DNA of 55,214 nt from an uncultured Eubacterium sp. (GCA_910589045.1 CAJUSH010000020.1:1-55214); one strand, 5' to 3'. Numbered from the stretch's first letter, positions 16,327 to 25,189 are shown. Numbers and translations: made by a program. The notes: generated by a model not told the origin, from the letters alone.

Positions 16327-17544
16327 ATGGCAGACGACAATAAATTAAAAGCATTGGATGCTGCGATCTCGCAGATTGAAAAGCAGTACGGAAAGGGCTC
16401 GATTATGAAGCTGGGGGATCCTTCCGTGGCGATGAATGTGGAGACGGTACCTACCGGCTCTCTGAGCCTTGACCTGGCGCTTGGCCTCGGGGGACTGCCG
16501 AAGGGACGTGTCATTGAGATTTACGGGCCGGAGTCGAGCGGTAAAACGACGGTTGCCCTTCACTGCGTGGCGGAGGTGCAAAAAAGCGGAGGCATCGCGG
16601 GCTTTATCGATGCGGAGCATGCGCTGGATCCGGTTTATGCGAAAAATATCGGTGTAGATATTGATAATCTGTACATATCCCAGCCGGATAACGGGGAGCA
16701 GGCGCTTGAGATCACGGAGACGATGGTGCGCAGCGGCGCCGTGGATATCGTGATTGTGGACTCGGTTGCGGCGCTTGTTCCGAAGGCGGAGATCGACGGC
16801 GATATGGGCGATTCCCATGTGGGACTGCAGGCGCGCCTTATGTCGCAGGCGCTTCGAAAGCTCACTGCCGTGATCAGCAAGTCAAACTGTATTGTTATTT
16901 TTATCAATCAGCTCCGTGAGAAGGTGGGTGTGATGTTCGGAAATCCCGAGACGACCACCGGCGGGCGTGCGCTGAAATTTTATTCGTCCGTACGTCTGGA
17001 CGTGCGGCGTATAGAGTCGCTGAAGCAGGCGGGAGAGGTCATCGGAAACCATACCCGTGTGAAGGTCGTGAAAAATAAAGTTGCACCCCCCTTCCGTGAG
17101 GCGGAATTTGACATTATGTTTGGTAAGGGTATTTCAAGAGAGGGGGATATCCTTGACCTGGCGGCAAATATTGACGTGGTGAACAAATCCGGTGCATGGT
17201 ATGCCTACAACGGGGAGAAGATCGGACAGGGGCGTGAGAACGCAAAGCAGTTTCTGGCGGACCATCCCGAGATTCGTGCCGAGGTTGAGGCAAAGGTGCG
17301 TGCGCACTATGGCATCGGTGAGCCGCTGCCGGAGGCAGAGCCGGAGACATCTGCGTCTACGGATGCTGCGGCGAAGGGGAAAAAGGAAACGACCGGGACT
17401 GCGGATGCTGCGGTGAAGGGTTCAAAGGAGACGCCCGGGGTTTCCGGCGCTGCGGAAGCCGCCGGTGCTGCGGAGACACCTGCAGCGGCCCCGGCAGAGA
17501 AGCCGGGCAGAGGCAGGCCGAAAAAGGAGAAGGAAAAGGAGTAA
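16327..17544 (+). CDS. recA: Recombinase RecA with a long C-terminal tail
   Basis: The strand-exchange ATPase and LexA co-protease. The core is canonical: Walker A GPESSGKTT at 67-75, VIVDSVAAL, INQLREKVGVMFGNPETTTGG (loop 2 region) and FDIMFGKGISREGD. The protein is 405 residues against about 350 usually. The extra part (about 332-405) is low-complexity Ala/Glu/Thr/Lys and contains an imperfect 14-residue tandem repeat (DAAAKGKKETTGTA and DAAVKGSKETPGVS). It ends with GRGRPKK at 394-400, an AT-hook-like motif. RecA tails are usually acidic. ATG 16327 follows AAAAGGAGAA. recX follows after 6 bp. Confidence 0.96.
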   Translation: MADDNKLKALDAAISQIEKQYGKGSIMKLGDPSVAMNVETVPTGSLSLDLALGLGGLPKGRVIEIYGPESSGKTTVALHCVAEVQKSGGIAGFIDAEHALDPVYAKNIGVDIDNLYISQPDNGEQALEITETMVRSGAVDIVIVDSVAALVPKAEIDGDMGDSHVGLQARLMSQALRKLTAVISKSNCIVIFINQLREKVGVMFGNPETTTGGRALKFYSSVRLDVRRIESLKQAGEVIGNHTRVKVVKNKVAPPFREAEFDIMFGKGISREGDILDLAANIDVVNKSGAWYAYNGEKIGQGRENAKQFLADHPEIRAEVEAKVRAHYGIGEPLPEAEPETSASTDAAAKGKKETTGTADAAVKGSKETPGVSGAAEAAGAAETPAAAPAEKPGRGRPKKEKEKE

Positions 17545-17550
17545 TCCGCG

Positions 17551-18165
17551 ATGGGTGCTGGTGTAATGGTGCAGTCTGTGGAAATGCTTGCAGGCGGAAA
17601 ACGACGGCTGGTTTTGGATAACGGTGAGGTCTGGATACTGTATCGGGGTGAGGTACATAAGCTTGAGCTTGTGGAGGGGACGGTGCTTTCGGCCGGACAG
17701 TATGAGACGATCCGCACGGAGCTTCTCGGCAAACGGGTAAAAAAGCGTGCGATGCACTTGCTTGAGCGGATGGACCGGACGGAGGCACAGCTTCGCAGGA
17801 AGCTCACGGAGGGTGAATACCCGCCGGATCTCATTGAGGCTGCGATCGATTACGTCAGGAGCTATCATTATGTGGATGACGCGCGCTACGCGGACTGCTA
17901 CGTGCATCTGCACGGCGGAACAAAAAGCAGGGGAAGGCTTTTGATGGAGCTGCAGAATAAGGGCGTCGACCGGGAGGTTGCGGAGCAGGTATTAGCTTCC
18001 GGGGATGACGAGCGGGACGAGCCTGCGATGATCCAAAGCCTGCTTGAAAAGCGCCGTTATGACCCGCAGGAGGCATCGCCGCAGGACAAGCGGCGGATGT
18101 ACGGCTATCTGATGCGCAGGGGCTTCAAAAGTTCGGATGTCTGCAGGGCCCTTGAGAGCCGGTAG
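17551..18165 (+). CDS. recX: Regulatory protein RecX
   Basis: A 204-residue RecX protein, which binds RecA filaments and limits their activity. The three-helix repeat pattern is visible in ALHLLERMDRTEAQLR-like, VDDARYADCYV and RRGFKSSDVCRALE segments. The N-terminal 55 residues form an additional strand-rich region (LDNGEVWILYRGEVHKLEL) also seen in other clostridial RecX proteins. ATG 17551 follows GGAG with 9-base spacing and lies 6 bp after recA, so the two form an SOS-controlled operon. Confidence 0.88.
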   Translation: MGAGVMVQSVEMLAGGKRRLVLDNGEVWILYRGEVHKLELVEGTVLSAGQYETIRTELLGKRVKKRAMHLLERMDRTEAQLRRKLTEGEYPPDLIEAAIDYVRSYHYVDDARYADCYVHLHGGTKSRGRLLMELQNKGVDREVAEQVLASGDDERDEPAMIQSLLEKRRYDPQEASPQDKRRMYGYLMRRGFKSSDVCRALESR

Positions 18166-18258
18166 CTGTTTTGGAATGATATTTGCTGCTGTGTGCACCG
18201 GAGGGGTGAAATATAACCTTGTTTTGCATTTATCTTGACATAAAAAGTGAATACGAAC

Positions 18259-18287
18259 TTGACATAATGTACAAGAAAGGATAAAAT
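18259..18287 (+). promoter_or_regulatory. Sigma-A promoter of rny
   Basis: TTGACA (18259-18264), 17 bp, TAAAAT (18282-18287). A second TTGACA at 18235-18240 has no good -10 partner. Confidence 0.78.
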
Positions 18288-18363
18288 TTATATGTTGTAG
18301 TTATGACAGGTGTATGAAATTTATGTTATATGTACAATGAAAATTTAATAAGGAGGTGCTCCT

Positions 18364-19923
18364 GTGACAGTAAGTATTGCAATACTCATAGTTGCTGTCT
18401 TGGCTACCTTGGTTGTCACTGCGATTGTGACGGTTGTTATCCTGAATCAGCTTCAGCAGAAGAAAGCGGATTCAAAGGTCGGCTCCGCAGAGGAAAAAGC
18501 GCGGGCGATTATCGATGATGCCGTAAAAACCGCAGAGACAAAAAAGCGTGAATCGCTCCTGGAGGTTAAGGAAGAGTCTATTAAGACGAAGAACGAATTA
18601 GACCGGGAGATCAAAGAGCGCAGAGCAGAGATTTCGCGTACCGAGCGAAGGGTCGAGCAGAAGGAGTCCAATCTGGACAAAAAGCTCGAAGCTATTGAGC
18701 GGCGTGAAGCGAGCTTTTCAGCCAAGGAAGAAGAGATTAAGAAGCAGAAGGCAGAAGTCGCAAGGCTGAGTGAACAGCGAGTACAGGAACTTGAACGAAT
18801 TTCAGGTTTAACCTCCGAGCAGGCAAAAGAATTTTTATTAAAAACCGTTGAAGATGATGTAAAACTTGACACTGCAAAATTGATTAAGGAAATGGATATC
18901 CGTGCCAAGGAGGAAGCGGGCAAAAAGGCGAAGGACTACGTAGTGACTGCAATTCAGAAGTGCGCGGCGGATCATGTGTCCGAAACTACGATTTCGGTCG
19001 TTCCCCTTCCCAATGATGAGATGAAGGGAAGAATCATTGGCCGCGAGGGCAGGAATATCCGTACACTGGAGACGCTGACGGGTGTGGATCTGATTATTGA
19101 CGATACACCGGAAGCAGTTATTCTCTCCGGCTTTGATCCGATTCGCCGCGAGGTGGCGCGAATCGCATTGGAAAAACTGATCGTGGATGGACGTATTCAT
19201 CCGGCAAGAATTGAGGAGATGGTAGAAAAGGCGCAGAAGGAAGTCGATGCGATGATCCGTGAGGAAGGTGAAGCGGCAACCCTGGAGGTTGGAATCCACG
19301 GCATTCACTCCGAGCTGGTGCGTCTCCTGGGACGCATGAAGTTCAGAACCAGTTATGGTCAGAATGCGCTGAAGCACTCTATCGAAGTAGCACAGATTGC
19401 CGGTCTTTTGGCGGGTGAGGTTGGTGTAGATGTGAGAACCGCGAAGCGGGCCGGTCTTTTACATGATATCGGAAAATCAGTAGATCATGATATGGAAGGA
19501 TCACATATTCAGATTGGTGTGGACTTGTGCCGTAAGTACAAGGAATCACCGCTTATTATCAATGCAGTAGAGGCGCATCACGGTGATGTGGAGCCTCAAT
19601 CTTTAATTGCATGTCTGGTTCAGGCCGCTGATACGATCAGTGCGGCACGGCCGGGTGCAAGGCGCGAGACATTGGAAACATATTCTAACCGCTTACAGCA
19701 GTTAGAGGATATTACAAACGGTTTTAAAGGAGTTGACAAATCTTTTGCTGTTCAGGCAGGACGCGAAGTTCGGGTAATGGTAGTTCCTGAACAAATCAGT
19801 GATGATGATATGGTTATTCTGGCAAGGGATATTTCCAAGCAGATTGAATCTGAGTTGGAATATCCGGGACAGATCAAGGTAAACGTCATTCGTGAATCAA
19901 GAGTGACGGATTATGCAAAATAA
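18364..19923 (+). CDS. rny: Ribonuclease Y
   Basis: The membrane-anchored endoribonuclease that starts mRNA decay in many Firmicutes. The 519-residue protein has an N-terminal transmembrane helix (about 2-25), a long charged coiled coil (about 40-170), a KH RNA-binding domain with IIGREGRNIRTLE near 222-234, and an HD domain with the catalytic His-Asp pair HDIGK at 367-371. GTG 18364 follows AAGGAGGTG. The order recA-recX-rny is common in Clostridia. A terminator ends the gene. Confidence 0.96.
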   Translation: MTVSIAILIVAVLATLVVTAIVTVVILNQLQQKKADSKVGSAEEKARAIIDDAVKTAETKKRESLLEVKEESIKTKNELDREIKERRAEISRTERRVEQKESNLDKKLEAIERREASFSAKEEEIKKQKAEVARLSEQRVQELERISGLTSEQAKEFLLKTVEDDVKLDTAKLIKEMDIRAKEEAGKKAKDYVVTAIQKCAADHVSETTISVVPLPNDEMKGRIIGREGRNIRTLETLTGVDLIIDDTPEAVILSGFDPIRREVARIALEKLIVDGRIHPARIEEMVEKAQKEVDAMIREEGEAATLEVGIHGIHSELVRLLGRMKFRTSYGQNALKHSIEVAQIAGLLAGEVGVDVRTAKRAGLLHDIGKSVDHDMEGSHIQIGVDLCRKYKESPLIINAVEAHHGDVEPQSLIACLVQAADTISAARPGARRETLETYSNRLQQLEDITNGFKGVDKSFAVQAGREVRVMVVPEQISDDDMVILARDISKQIESELEYPGQIKVNVIRESRVTDYAK

Positions 19924-19959
19924 GCCAGAGATGACTTTTTGTAAAGACTGATTCAACCG

Positions 19960-19989
19960 GGCGTTAGGATTGTATCCTAGCGCCTTTTT
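19960..19989 (+). terminator. rny: Terminator after rny
   Basis: GGCGTTAGGAT (19960-19970), TGT loop, ATCCTAGCGCC (19974-19984), with one G-U pair, followed by five T. Confidence 0.88.
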
Positions 19990-20049
19990 CAACAGATAGG
20001 AAATTCCATTGGATTTCCGGATATAATTTAATGGATTACGGAGGGATAT

Positions 20050-20589
20050 ATGGAAAATCAAATTAAGAGAGTCGGGAGAACTCTGAGATGCAGCGGAACA
20101 ATCGTAGATTTTTACAGTGATACGATGCAGATGCCGGATGGCAAGCTCGTGGAGTGGGATCTGGTTCATCATCGAAAAGGTGCGGCTGCGGTGGTTCCGG
20201 TGATGCCGGACGGGAAAATTCTTATGGTGCGCCAGTTCCGCAATGCACTTGACCGGGTGACCATTGAGATTCCGGCGGGTGCACGGGATTCAACAGAGGA
20301 AGAGACGGTCGTTTGTGCGTCGCGTGAGCTGGAGGAGGAGACCGGCTACCGCAGCGACGAGCTGGAGTTTTTGATTTCGCTTCGCACAACGGTAGCGTAC
20401 TGCGACGAGTTTATAGATGTATATGTGGCGAAAAATCTCGTGCAGACCCATCAGAACCTTGACCCGGATGAGTATGTGGAGCTGGAGGCGTTTGACCTGG
20501 ATACGCTCTGCGACATGATCTATGGGGGCACGATTCAGGATGCGAAGACGGTTGCGGCATTGATGGCGTACAAAAACCGTCTGGGTTAG
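20050..20589 (+). CDS. nudF: ADP-ribose pyrophosphatase (Nudix)
   Basis: Hydrolyses ADP-ribose to AMP and ribose-5-phosphate. The 179-residue protein has the full Nudix box GARDSTEEETVVCASRELEEET followed by GY (about residues 77-100), preceded by the ADP-ribose-type VRQFRNALDRVTIEIPAG segment. ATG 20050 follows GGAGGG. In Bacillus subtilis nudF precedes spoIIM and xerD, and the same order is seen here, supporting the name. Confidence 0.9.
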   Translation: MENQIKRVGRTLRCSGTIVDFYSDTMQMPDGKLVEWDLVHHRKGAAAVVPVMPDGKILMVRQFRNALDRVTIEIPAGARDSTEEETVVCASRELEEETGYRSDELEFLISLRTTVAYCDEFIDVYVAKNLVQTHQNLDPDEYVELEAFDLDTLCDMIYGGTIQDAKTVAALMAYKNRLG

Positions 20590-20602
20590 AATAAATCCAT
20601 AC

Positions 20603-20631
20603 GGCATATAAAATTTCATACGGCATAAGAT
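20603..20631 (+). promoter_or_regulatory. Candidate sigma-E promoter of the spoIIM-like gene
   Basis: GGCATATA (20603-20610) and CATAAGAT (20624-20631) with 13 bp between them match the sigma-E consensus boxes at 6 of 8 positions each. The region is built on a perfect 11-bp direct repeat CATACGGCATA at 20598-20608 and 20617-20627. B. subtilis spoIIM is a sigma-E gene. Confidence 0.45.
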
Positions 20632-20660
20632 AGTTCTAAGGAAGAAAAAGGGGACTGTCA

Positions 20661-21218
20661 ATGTCACAGGCACGGGAGCTTTCCCTGAGACAGCAGTTGT
20701 TTATCGGATTTTTAGCCTGCTTTTTTGCAGGCATTTTAATGGCAAATTTTCTTGGGGCGGATATTTTTCAGGAGAACGGCAGTCTGACCCGTTATTACCT
20801 GAAGCAGCTGCAGTATGCCGAGATCGAGCCGCGGCAGCTGCTGTGGCATGTGTGCGGGAATCGTCTGCCGCTCTTTTTTGCCTTGCTTTTGCTGGGAAGT
20901 ATCCCCAGAGGGAAGCTGGTACATGCGGTGTTTGTGGCGTGGAGCGGCTTTGCCTACGGGTATTTTTGCGTCATGACGATCTGCGGCTATGGCGCGCGGG
21001 GACTGATTCTTTGTGTCGCGGCACTTTTTCCGCAGTTTCTTTTTTATGTTCCGGTATATCTGGGGCTGGTAGAGCTGGCTGACGGTCGTGACAGGAACCG
21101 AAAGGGCTTTCGCTATCTGCTTGCCGTGCTGCTGCTTTTTTCCGCTCTTTTGGCGGGAATATTACTGGAATCTTACGCAAATCCGATGATTTTACAAAAA
21201 ATGTTAATTTTTCTTTAA
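20661..21218 (+). CDS. spoIIM: Stage II sporulation protein M-like membrane protein
   Basis: A 185-residue integral membrane protein with about five helices. It resembles SpoIIM, a member of the SpoIID-M-P complex that removes septal peptidoglycan and drives engulfment; SpoIIM localises the hydrolases. Family-like features are the long N-terminal helix start RQQLFIGFLACFFAGIL, the amphipathic segment between helices 1 and 2, and the C-terminal hydrophobic stretch. Gene order nudF-spoIIM-xerD matches Bacillus, which is the strongest support. ATG 20661 follows AAAAGGGG. Sequence similarity alone is moderate, so the name rests partly on context. Confidence 0.75.
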   Translation: MSQARELSLRQQLFIGFLACFFAGILMANFLGADIFQENGSLTRYYLKQLQYAEIEPRQLLWHVCGNRLPLFFALLLLGSIPRGKLVHAVFVAWSGFAYGYFCVMTICGYGARGLILCVAALFPQFLFYVPVYLGLVELADGRDRNRKGFRYLLAVLLLFSALLAGILLESYANPMILQKMLIFL

Positions 21219-21235
21219 AATTTGTTACGCTTTGT

Positions 21236-21264
21236 TTGCATTATCTGTAATATTTTGGTATAGT
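21236..21264 (+). promoter_or_regulatory. Sigma-A promoter of xerD
   Basis: TTGCAT (21236-21241), 17 bp, TATAGT (21259-21264). The start would be near 21271, about 57 nt before the xerD ATG. Confidence 0.65.
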
Positions 21265-21327
21265 AAAGACAAAATTTGCCGATTAAAGGTTTTGAGGAGT
21301 TTCGGGCAGATATAGGGGTAGCGTTAC

Positions 21328-22212
21328 ATGAACAATGAGATTGATGCATTTGTCGGTTACATGCATGAGAACCGGCAGACCTCCGGCAACACGGAGGCGG
21401 CATATGCAAGGGATTTGCGAAAACTGACGGAATATTTGAAGGAAATAGGTGTGACAAGCTTTGCGCAGGTGGACAGAAGGGAGCTTGCCGATTTTCTTTT
21501 GATACTTGAAGCACAGGGGCGGAAGGCCAGCACCATTTCACGCTTTATTGCCAGTGTAAAAGCATTTTTTTCGTGGCAGGTGGGGCAGGGAATACGGTGT
21601 GATAATCCGGCGAAGGGCTTGAAGGCACCGAAGATCGAGAAGAAGCTGCCGGAGATTTTGACGGAGGCTGAGATCGGGAGGCTTTTGGAGCAGCCCTCAT
21701 CCGCTGCGCCAAAGGAGCTTCGGGACAAGGCGATGATGGAGCTTTTGTATGCCACGGGTATCCGTGTGTCGGAGCTGATCTCGCTGAATCTGTCTGACGT
21801 GAATTTAAAGCTTGAATATCTTGTGTGCAGAGATGCGCATAAGGAACGGACACTGCCCTTTGGCACGACTGCAAAGCATGCGCTGGAAAAATATCTCGAG
21901 GAGAGTCGTCCGCAGCTCGTGGAGGATGCAGCGTGCACCCTGCTCTTTACGAATTGCTCGGGTGAGCCGATGAGCAGGCAGGGCTTTTGGAAGATCGTGA
22001 AATATTACGGAAGGCAGGCCGGACTGACGGGGGAGATCACACCGCACACGCTGCGCCATTCCTTTGCGGCGCACCTGCTGGGAAACGGGGCGGATCTGAA
22101 ATCGGTACAGGAGCTGATGGGACACTCGGATATATCGACAACGCAGGTATATATGCAGCTGTCAGATCGAAAGATCCGGGAGGTATATAAAAATGCACAC
22201 CCAAGAGTGTAG
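21328..22212 (+). CDS. xerD: Site-specific tyrosine recombinase XerD
   Basis: Resolves chromosome dimers at dif together with XerC. The 294-residue protein has an N-terminal SAM-like core-binding domain (1 to about 85) and a catalytic domain with all active residues: Arg146 (TGIRVSEL), Lys172 (AHKERTL), His240 and Arg243 (HTLRH), His266 (MGHSDIS), and the nucleophile Tyr275 (TQVYMQL). Length, catalytic set and location after nudF-spoIIM favour XerD over a mobile-element integrase. No attachment site or cargo is present nearby. Confidence 0.9.
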   Translation: MNNEIDAFVGYMHENRQTSGNTEAAYARDLRKLTEYLKEIGVTSFAQVDRRELADFLLILEAQGRKASTISRFIASVKAFFSWQVGQGIRCDNPAKGLKAPKIEKKLPEILTEAEIGRLLEQPSSAAPKELRDKAMMELLYATGIRVSELISLNLSDVNLKLEYLVCRDAHKERTLPFGTTAKHALEKYLEESRPQLVEDAACTLLFTNCSGEPMSRQGFWKIVKYYGRQAGLTGEITPHTLRHSFAAHLLGNGADLKSVQELMGHSDISTTQVYMQLSDRKIREVYKNAHPRV

Positions 22213-22473
22213 AACACGATAGAATCATAGAAGTAAGGAATCATTGCTATGAGCGGCTCCAGGGCCGTGAATGGCAACAATGAATCAAACCGGGGCGTAC
22301 TTTTGACAGGTAAAGAAATAAAGAAAACTGTGACGGCAGAGAAGCGTATAGAAAAAACGCAGCGTTTCAGAATCACACGAAGGTACGGCTGACGGGGAGC
22401 CTTTGCTCTGTCGGATGCGGAGTGCGAATACGAAACGGCTGCCGGGAAATGCAGAAAGGAGAAATGAACTGAT

Positions 22474-23343
22474 ATGGAAAGCAGAGTGACAGGACATACA
22501 GGATTGATGGCGCTTATAGGGTCTCCGGTGGAGCATTCCGGGTCGCCGGCGATGTACAATTACAGCTTTGAAAAGCTTGGGCTTGATTATGTGTATGTCG
22601 CGCTGGATGTCAGGGAACATGAGGTGAAGGATGCCATTGCGGCGATGCGCCTGTTTGGGATGAAGGGCGGCAATGTGACGATGCCCGATAAGACCGAGGC
22701 GGCAAAGTATATGGATGAGCTTTCGGAGGCGGCACAGATCATCGGTGCCGTCAATACGATCGTCAACAACGACGGAAAGCTGACCGGGCACATTACGGAC
22801 GGGGAGGGCTTTGTCAATAACCTGAAGGATCATGGGGTCGATGTGAGGGGCAAGAAGATTACGGTGGCAGGCGGCGGTGGAGCCGCGACTGCGATTCAGG
22901 TGCAGTGTGCCCTGGACGGAGCGCGTGAGATCTCGATTTTTAATAAAAAGGATATTTTTTTCGAGCGGACGCTGAAAACGGCGGACAAGATCCGAAAGGC
23001 AGTGGACGGTGTCGTGGTCAATGTGTACGACCTTGACGACACGGCGAAGATGACGGAGGAAATTCAGTCCAGTGATATTTTTGCAAATGCAACGATCGTC
23101 GGCATGAAGCCCCTGGACAATGAGAGCGTGGTAAAGGATTTGTCCGCATTCCATGACGGACTGGTGGTTGCCGATGCAGTGTATCATCCGCAGGAGACAC
23201 TTCTTCTGCGCCAGGCAAAGGAAGCGGGCTGCGTCTGCGTGCCGGGCAAGGGAATGCTGCTGTGGCAGGGCGTTGCGGCGTTTAAGCTGTTTACCGGAAA
23301 GGACATGCCGGTACAGGAAGTGAAGGAGAAATTTTACAGCTAG
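22474..23343 (+). CDS. ydiB: YdiB-like quinate/shikimate dehydrogenase, paralogue 1
   Basis: NAD(P)-dependent oxidoreductase of the shikimate dehydrogenase family, 289 residues. Substrate residues are present: SGS at 22-24, Lys73 in NVTMPDK, Asp109 in TDGEGF. The Rossmann loop is GGGGAATA at 133-140. After it comes FNKKDIFFERTLK rather than the AroE NRT motif. That segment and VGMKPLDNES and GMLLWQG near the C-terminus resemble E. coli YdiB, which oxidises both quinate and shikimate. ATG 22474 follows AAAGGAGAAAT with somewhat long spacing. A paralogue lies at 27060; a dedicated AroE role cannot be excluded. Confidence 0.82.
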   Translation: MESRVTGHTGLMALIGSPVEHSGSPAMYNYSFEKLGLDYVYVALDVREHEVKDAIAAMRLFGMKGGNVTMPDKTEAAKYMDELSEAAQIIGAVNTIVNNDGKLTGHITDGEGFVNNLKDHGVDVRGKKITVAGGGGAATAIQVQCALDGAREISIFNKKDIFFERTLKTADKIRKAVDGVVVNVYDLDDTAKMTEEIQSSDIFANATIVGMKPLDNESVVKDLSAFHDGLVVADAVYHPQETLLLRQAKEAGCVCVPGKGMLLWQGVAAFKLFTGKDMPVQEVKEKFYS

Positions 23344-23459
23344 ATGATAAAGCCCGTTAAACAACCGGAACATGGATCTGCTGACCCGGGTGGGTTGCGG
23401 TGTATCTAATGTATCAGGCCGGGCTTGACTGGAAAGTTTTATATGGAGCAACATACAGG

Positions 23460-23511
23460 CGGCATTTTCTGTTCCTTGCATTTGAGAAGGAAACAGAAAA
23501 TGCCGTTTTTT
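23460..23511 (+). terminator. ydiB: Strong terminator after ydiB paralogue 1
   Basis: CGGCATTTTCTGTT (23460-23473) pairs with AACAGAAAATGCCG (23492-23505), extended by CCTT/AAGG, and followed by six T. Confidence 0.9.
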
Positions 23512-23728
23512 CGCAATGCGGAGGAAAGGAAGTATGCCGCTAAAGTGCCGCGCCGTGCGTGTGCGCCATAGCGCACACTTTGTTCCATGCGTAAAAATCT
23601 TTTTGGTATGTGTAACCTCGTCACTGGAAACGGTGCTTATCTGTATGAAGGGTCAGGTCATCTTTGCGTGAAAAGATGAGTATTCCCGGGATTTTTGTCC
23701 AAAAATGAAAAGGAAGGAGAAAAAAGCC
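23512..23728 (+). other. Intergenic region before the sigma-factor gene
   Basis: About 217 bp without a supportable gene. It contains a perfect 8-bp hairpin (GTGTGCGC-CATA-GCGCACAC, 23559-23578). No convincing sigma-A or ECF promoter was identified, although one must lie here. Confidence 0.4.
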
Positions 23729-24289
23729 GTGGATGATGAGAGAATTGTGGAGCTATATTTACTGCGGGACGAGGCGGCGATCAGGCAGAGCGCCGGAAAG
23801 TTCGGCATGCGTCTGCGCGCCTTGTCTTATGGAATTGTCGGTGACCGGCAGACTGCCGAGGAATGTGAAAATGATACCTACCTGGAGGCGTGGAACCGAA
23901 TCCCGCCGCATGAGCCCAGAAGCTATCTGTACCCGTTTCTTGCCCGGATCGACCGCCATATCTCTTTGAATTGCTGCCGTGACCGCAGCCGCTTAAAGCG
24001 CAGTGCATTGATATGTGAGCTGAGTGCGGAGATGGAGCAGTGTATTCCGGCACCCGATGATGTGGAATGCCGTATCGACGATCTGGCATTTGCCGAAGCA
24101 ATCAACGGTTTTCTCGCTTCACTGGGTGAAGAAAAAAGGAATCTGTTCATTCGCCGGTACTGGTATCTGGATTCGGTAGCCGCTATCTCGAGGCGCTTTG
24201 CTTTTTCGGAGAGTAAAGTGAAAACGATACTGTACCGGTGCCGCAGACAGCTTCGGACACATCTGGAAAAGGAGGGATACATGCTATGA
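23729..24289 (+). CDS. ECF-type RNA polymerase sigma factor
   Basis: A 186-residue sigma-70-family factor of the small extracytoplasmic-function type. The sigma-2 region includes RALSYGIVGDRQTAEECENDTY and the following helix AWNRIPPHEP; the sigma-4 region contains EKRNLFIRRYWYLDS and the helix-turn-helix VAAISRRFAFSESKVKTILYRCR. GTG 23729 is preferred because GGAG at 23716-23719 is 9 bases upstream and VDDERIVELYLLRDEAA is the usual start; an in-frame ATG 23705 overlaps that site. Its stop overlaps the next gene in an ATGA arrangement, the layout of a sigma/anti-sigma pair. Confidence 0.85.
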   Translation: MDDERIVELYLLRDEAAIRQSAGKFGMRLRALSYGIVGDRQTAEECENDTYLEAWNRIPPHEPRSYLYPFLARIDRHISLNCCRDRSRLKRSALICELSAEMEQCIPAPDDVECRIDDLAFAEAINGFLASLGEEKRNLFIRRYWYLDSVAAISRRFAFSESKVKTILYRCRRQLRTHLEKEGYML

Positions 24290-25119
24290 GGGGAAATGAA
24301 CTTTTAGATAAGATGGGGTTGATCGATCCGGCCTATGTGGAAGCAGCGGATCAGTGGCCTGCCCGCAAAAAATCCGGCGGGTGGAAATGGGTGGCCTGCC
24401 TGTATCTGTTATTTACAGCGTCTTTGTTTTTCTGGCATGGCACAGGCTCTCCGCAGGACGAGGTAAGCGCTGACGACCCGCCGCATGTTGTGGTGGGAGA
24501 CAGAAAATTTTACATTTCACCACATCTTTTCGTTACCGATGAATTGCCGGAAGGGTTTGCGCAGGCCGGAACGGCGGACATTGCAGACGGCTATAAAAAT
24601 TGCCCGTACTATGTGAATCCGGATGTCCCGGAGTGGATTTATGTTTGCCATGAGGTAAATATAGACGGTACGGCTGATGAGACGGGTACGCTCATAAACA
24701 CACCGCCGCATGATGCCTATGTCCGCTATGTTGATGCGCGGCTGCGGGGCAGGGATTTGATCTGCTATGACGGAAGGTACTATATTTCCCTGTGGAGTGC
24801 GGAAACCGGGAGCGATGTGACGAAAGCATATTTCGACAGCTTCGAACGTCCATATAAAGTACGGATCGAGGGGAACGCGCCGGAGGGCTTTGTCTTTGTG
24901 GGAACCGCGGAGTTTTCCGGGTATGATACCGTTCCGAAGGGAAGCCTTGCAAGCAACAAGGAAGCAGCCCGCGTCTATTCCAATCCGGATGACCTGAACG
25001 TCATTTTCGTGGAGACCCACTGGTTTACGGCGCCTGACGAAGGCGAGGAGGAAGAAAAACGGCACGACGGCTTTGATGTGTATATTCTATATGACTGTCC
25101 GTTTGATGAGAAGGGATGA
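24286..25119 (+). CDS. Putative membrane-anchored anti-sigma protein
   Basis: A 277-residue protein translationally coupled to the sigma factor. The N-terminus (NELLDKMGLIDPAYVEAAD) resembles the cytoplasmic segment of Lachnospiraceae anti-sigma-like proteins; one membrane helix lies at about residues 34-50; the remaining 220 residues are extracytoplasmic and contain two similar halves, each with PEGF(A/V)xxGTA, tyrosine-rich (PEGFAQAGTADI and PEGFVFVGTAEF). ATG 24286 follows AAAAGGAGGG. Function as the cognate anti-sigma is inferred from the overlap, the topology and the N-terminus. The signal sensed outside is unknown. Confidence 0.6.
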   Translation: MRGNELLDKMGLIDPAYVEAADQWPARKKSGGWKWVACLYLLFTASLFFWHGTGSPQDEVSADDPPHVVVGDRKFYISPHLFVTDELPEGFAQAGTADIADGYKNCPYYVNPDVPEWIYVCHEVNIDGTADETGTLINTPPHDAYVRYVDARLRGRDLICYDGRYYISLWSAETGSDVTKAYFDSFERPYKVRIEGNAPEGFVFVGTAEFSGYDTVPKGSLASNKEAARVYSNPDDLNVIFVETHWFTAPDEGEEEEKRHDGFDVYILYDCPFDEKG

Positions 25120-25189
25120 AGCATAGAACTCTGCCTCAAGGCGCTTCTTATTTGTTGCACAGGAACTTTAAAGAAACGTCCTGTACGGC

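Noticed and set aside
21328..22212. Integrase of a mobile element
   Set aside because: Length, catalytic set and nudF-spoIIM context indicate XerD. No attachment sites or mobile-element genes are nearby.
22285..23481. 398-residue minus-strand ORF
   Set aside because: Antisense shadow of the first ydiB gene; no family features or ribosome site.
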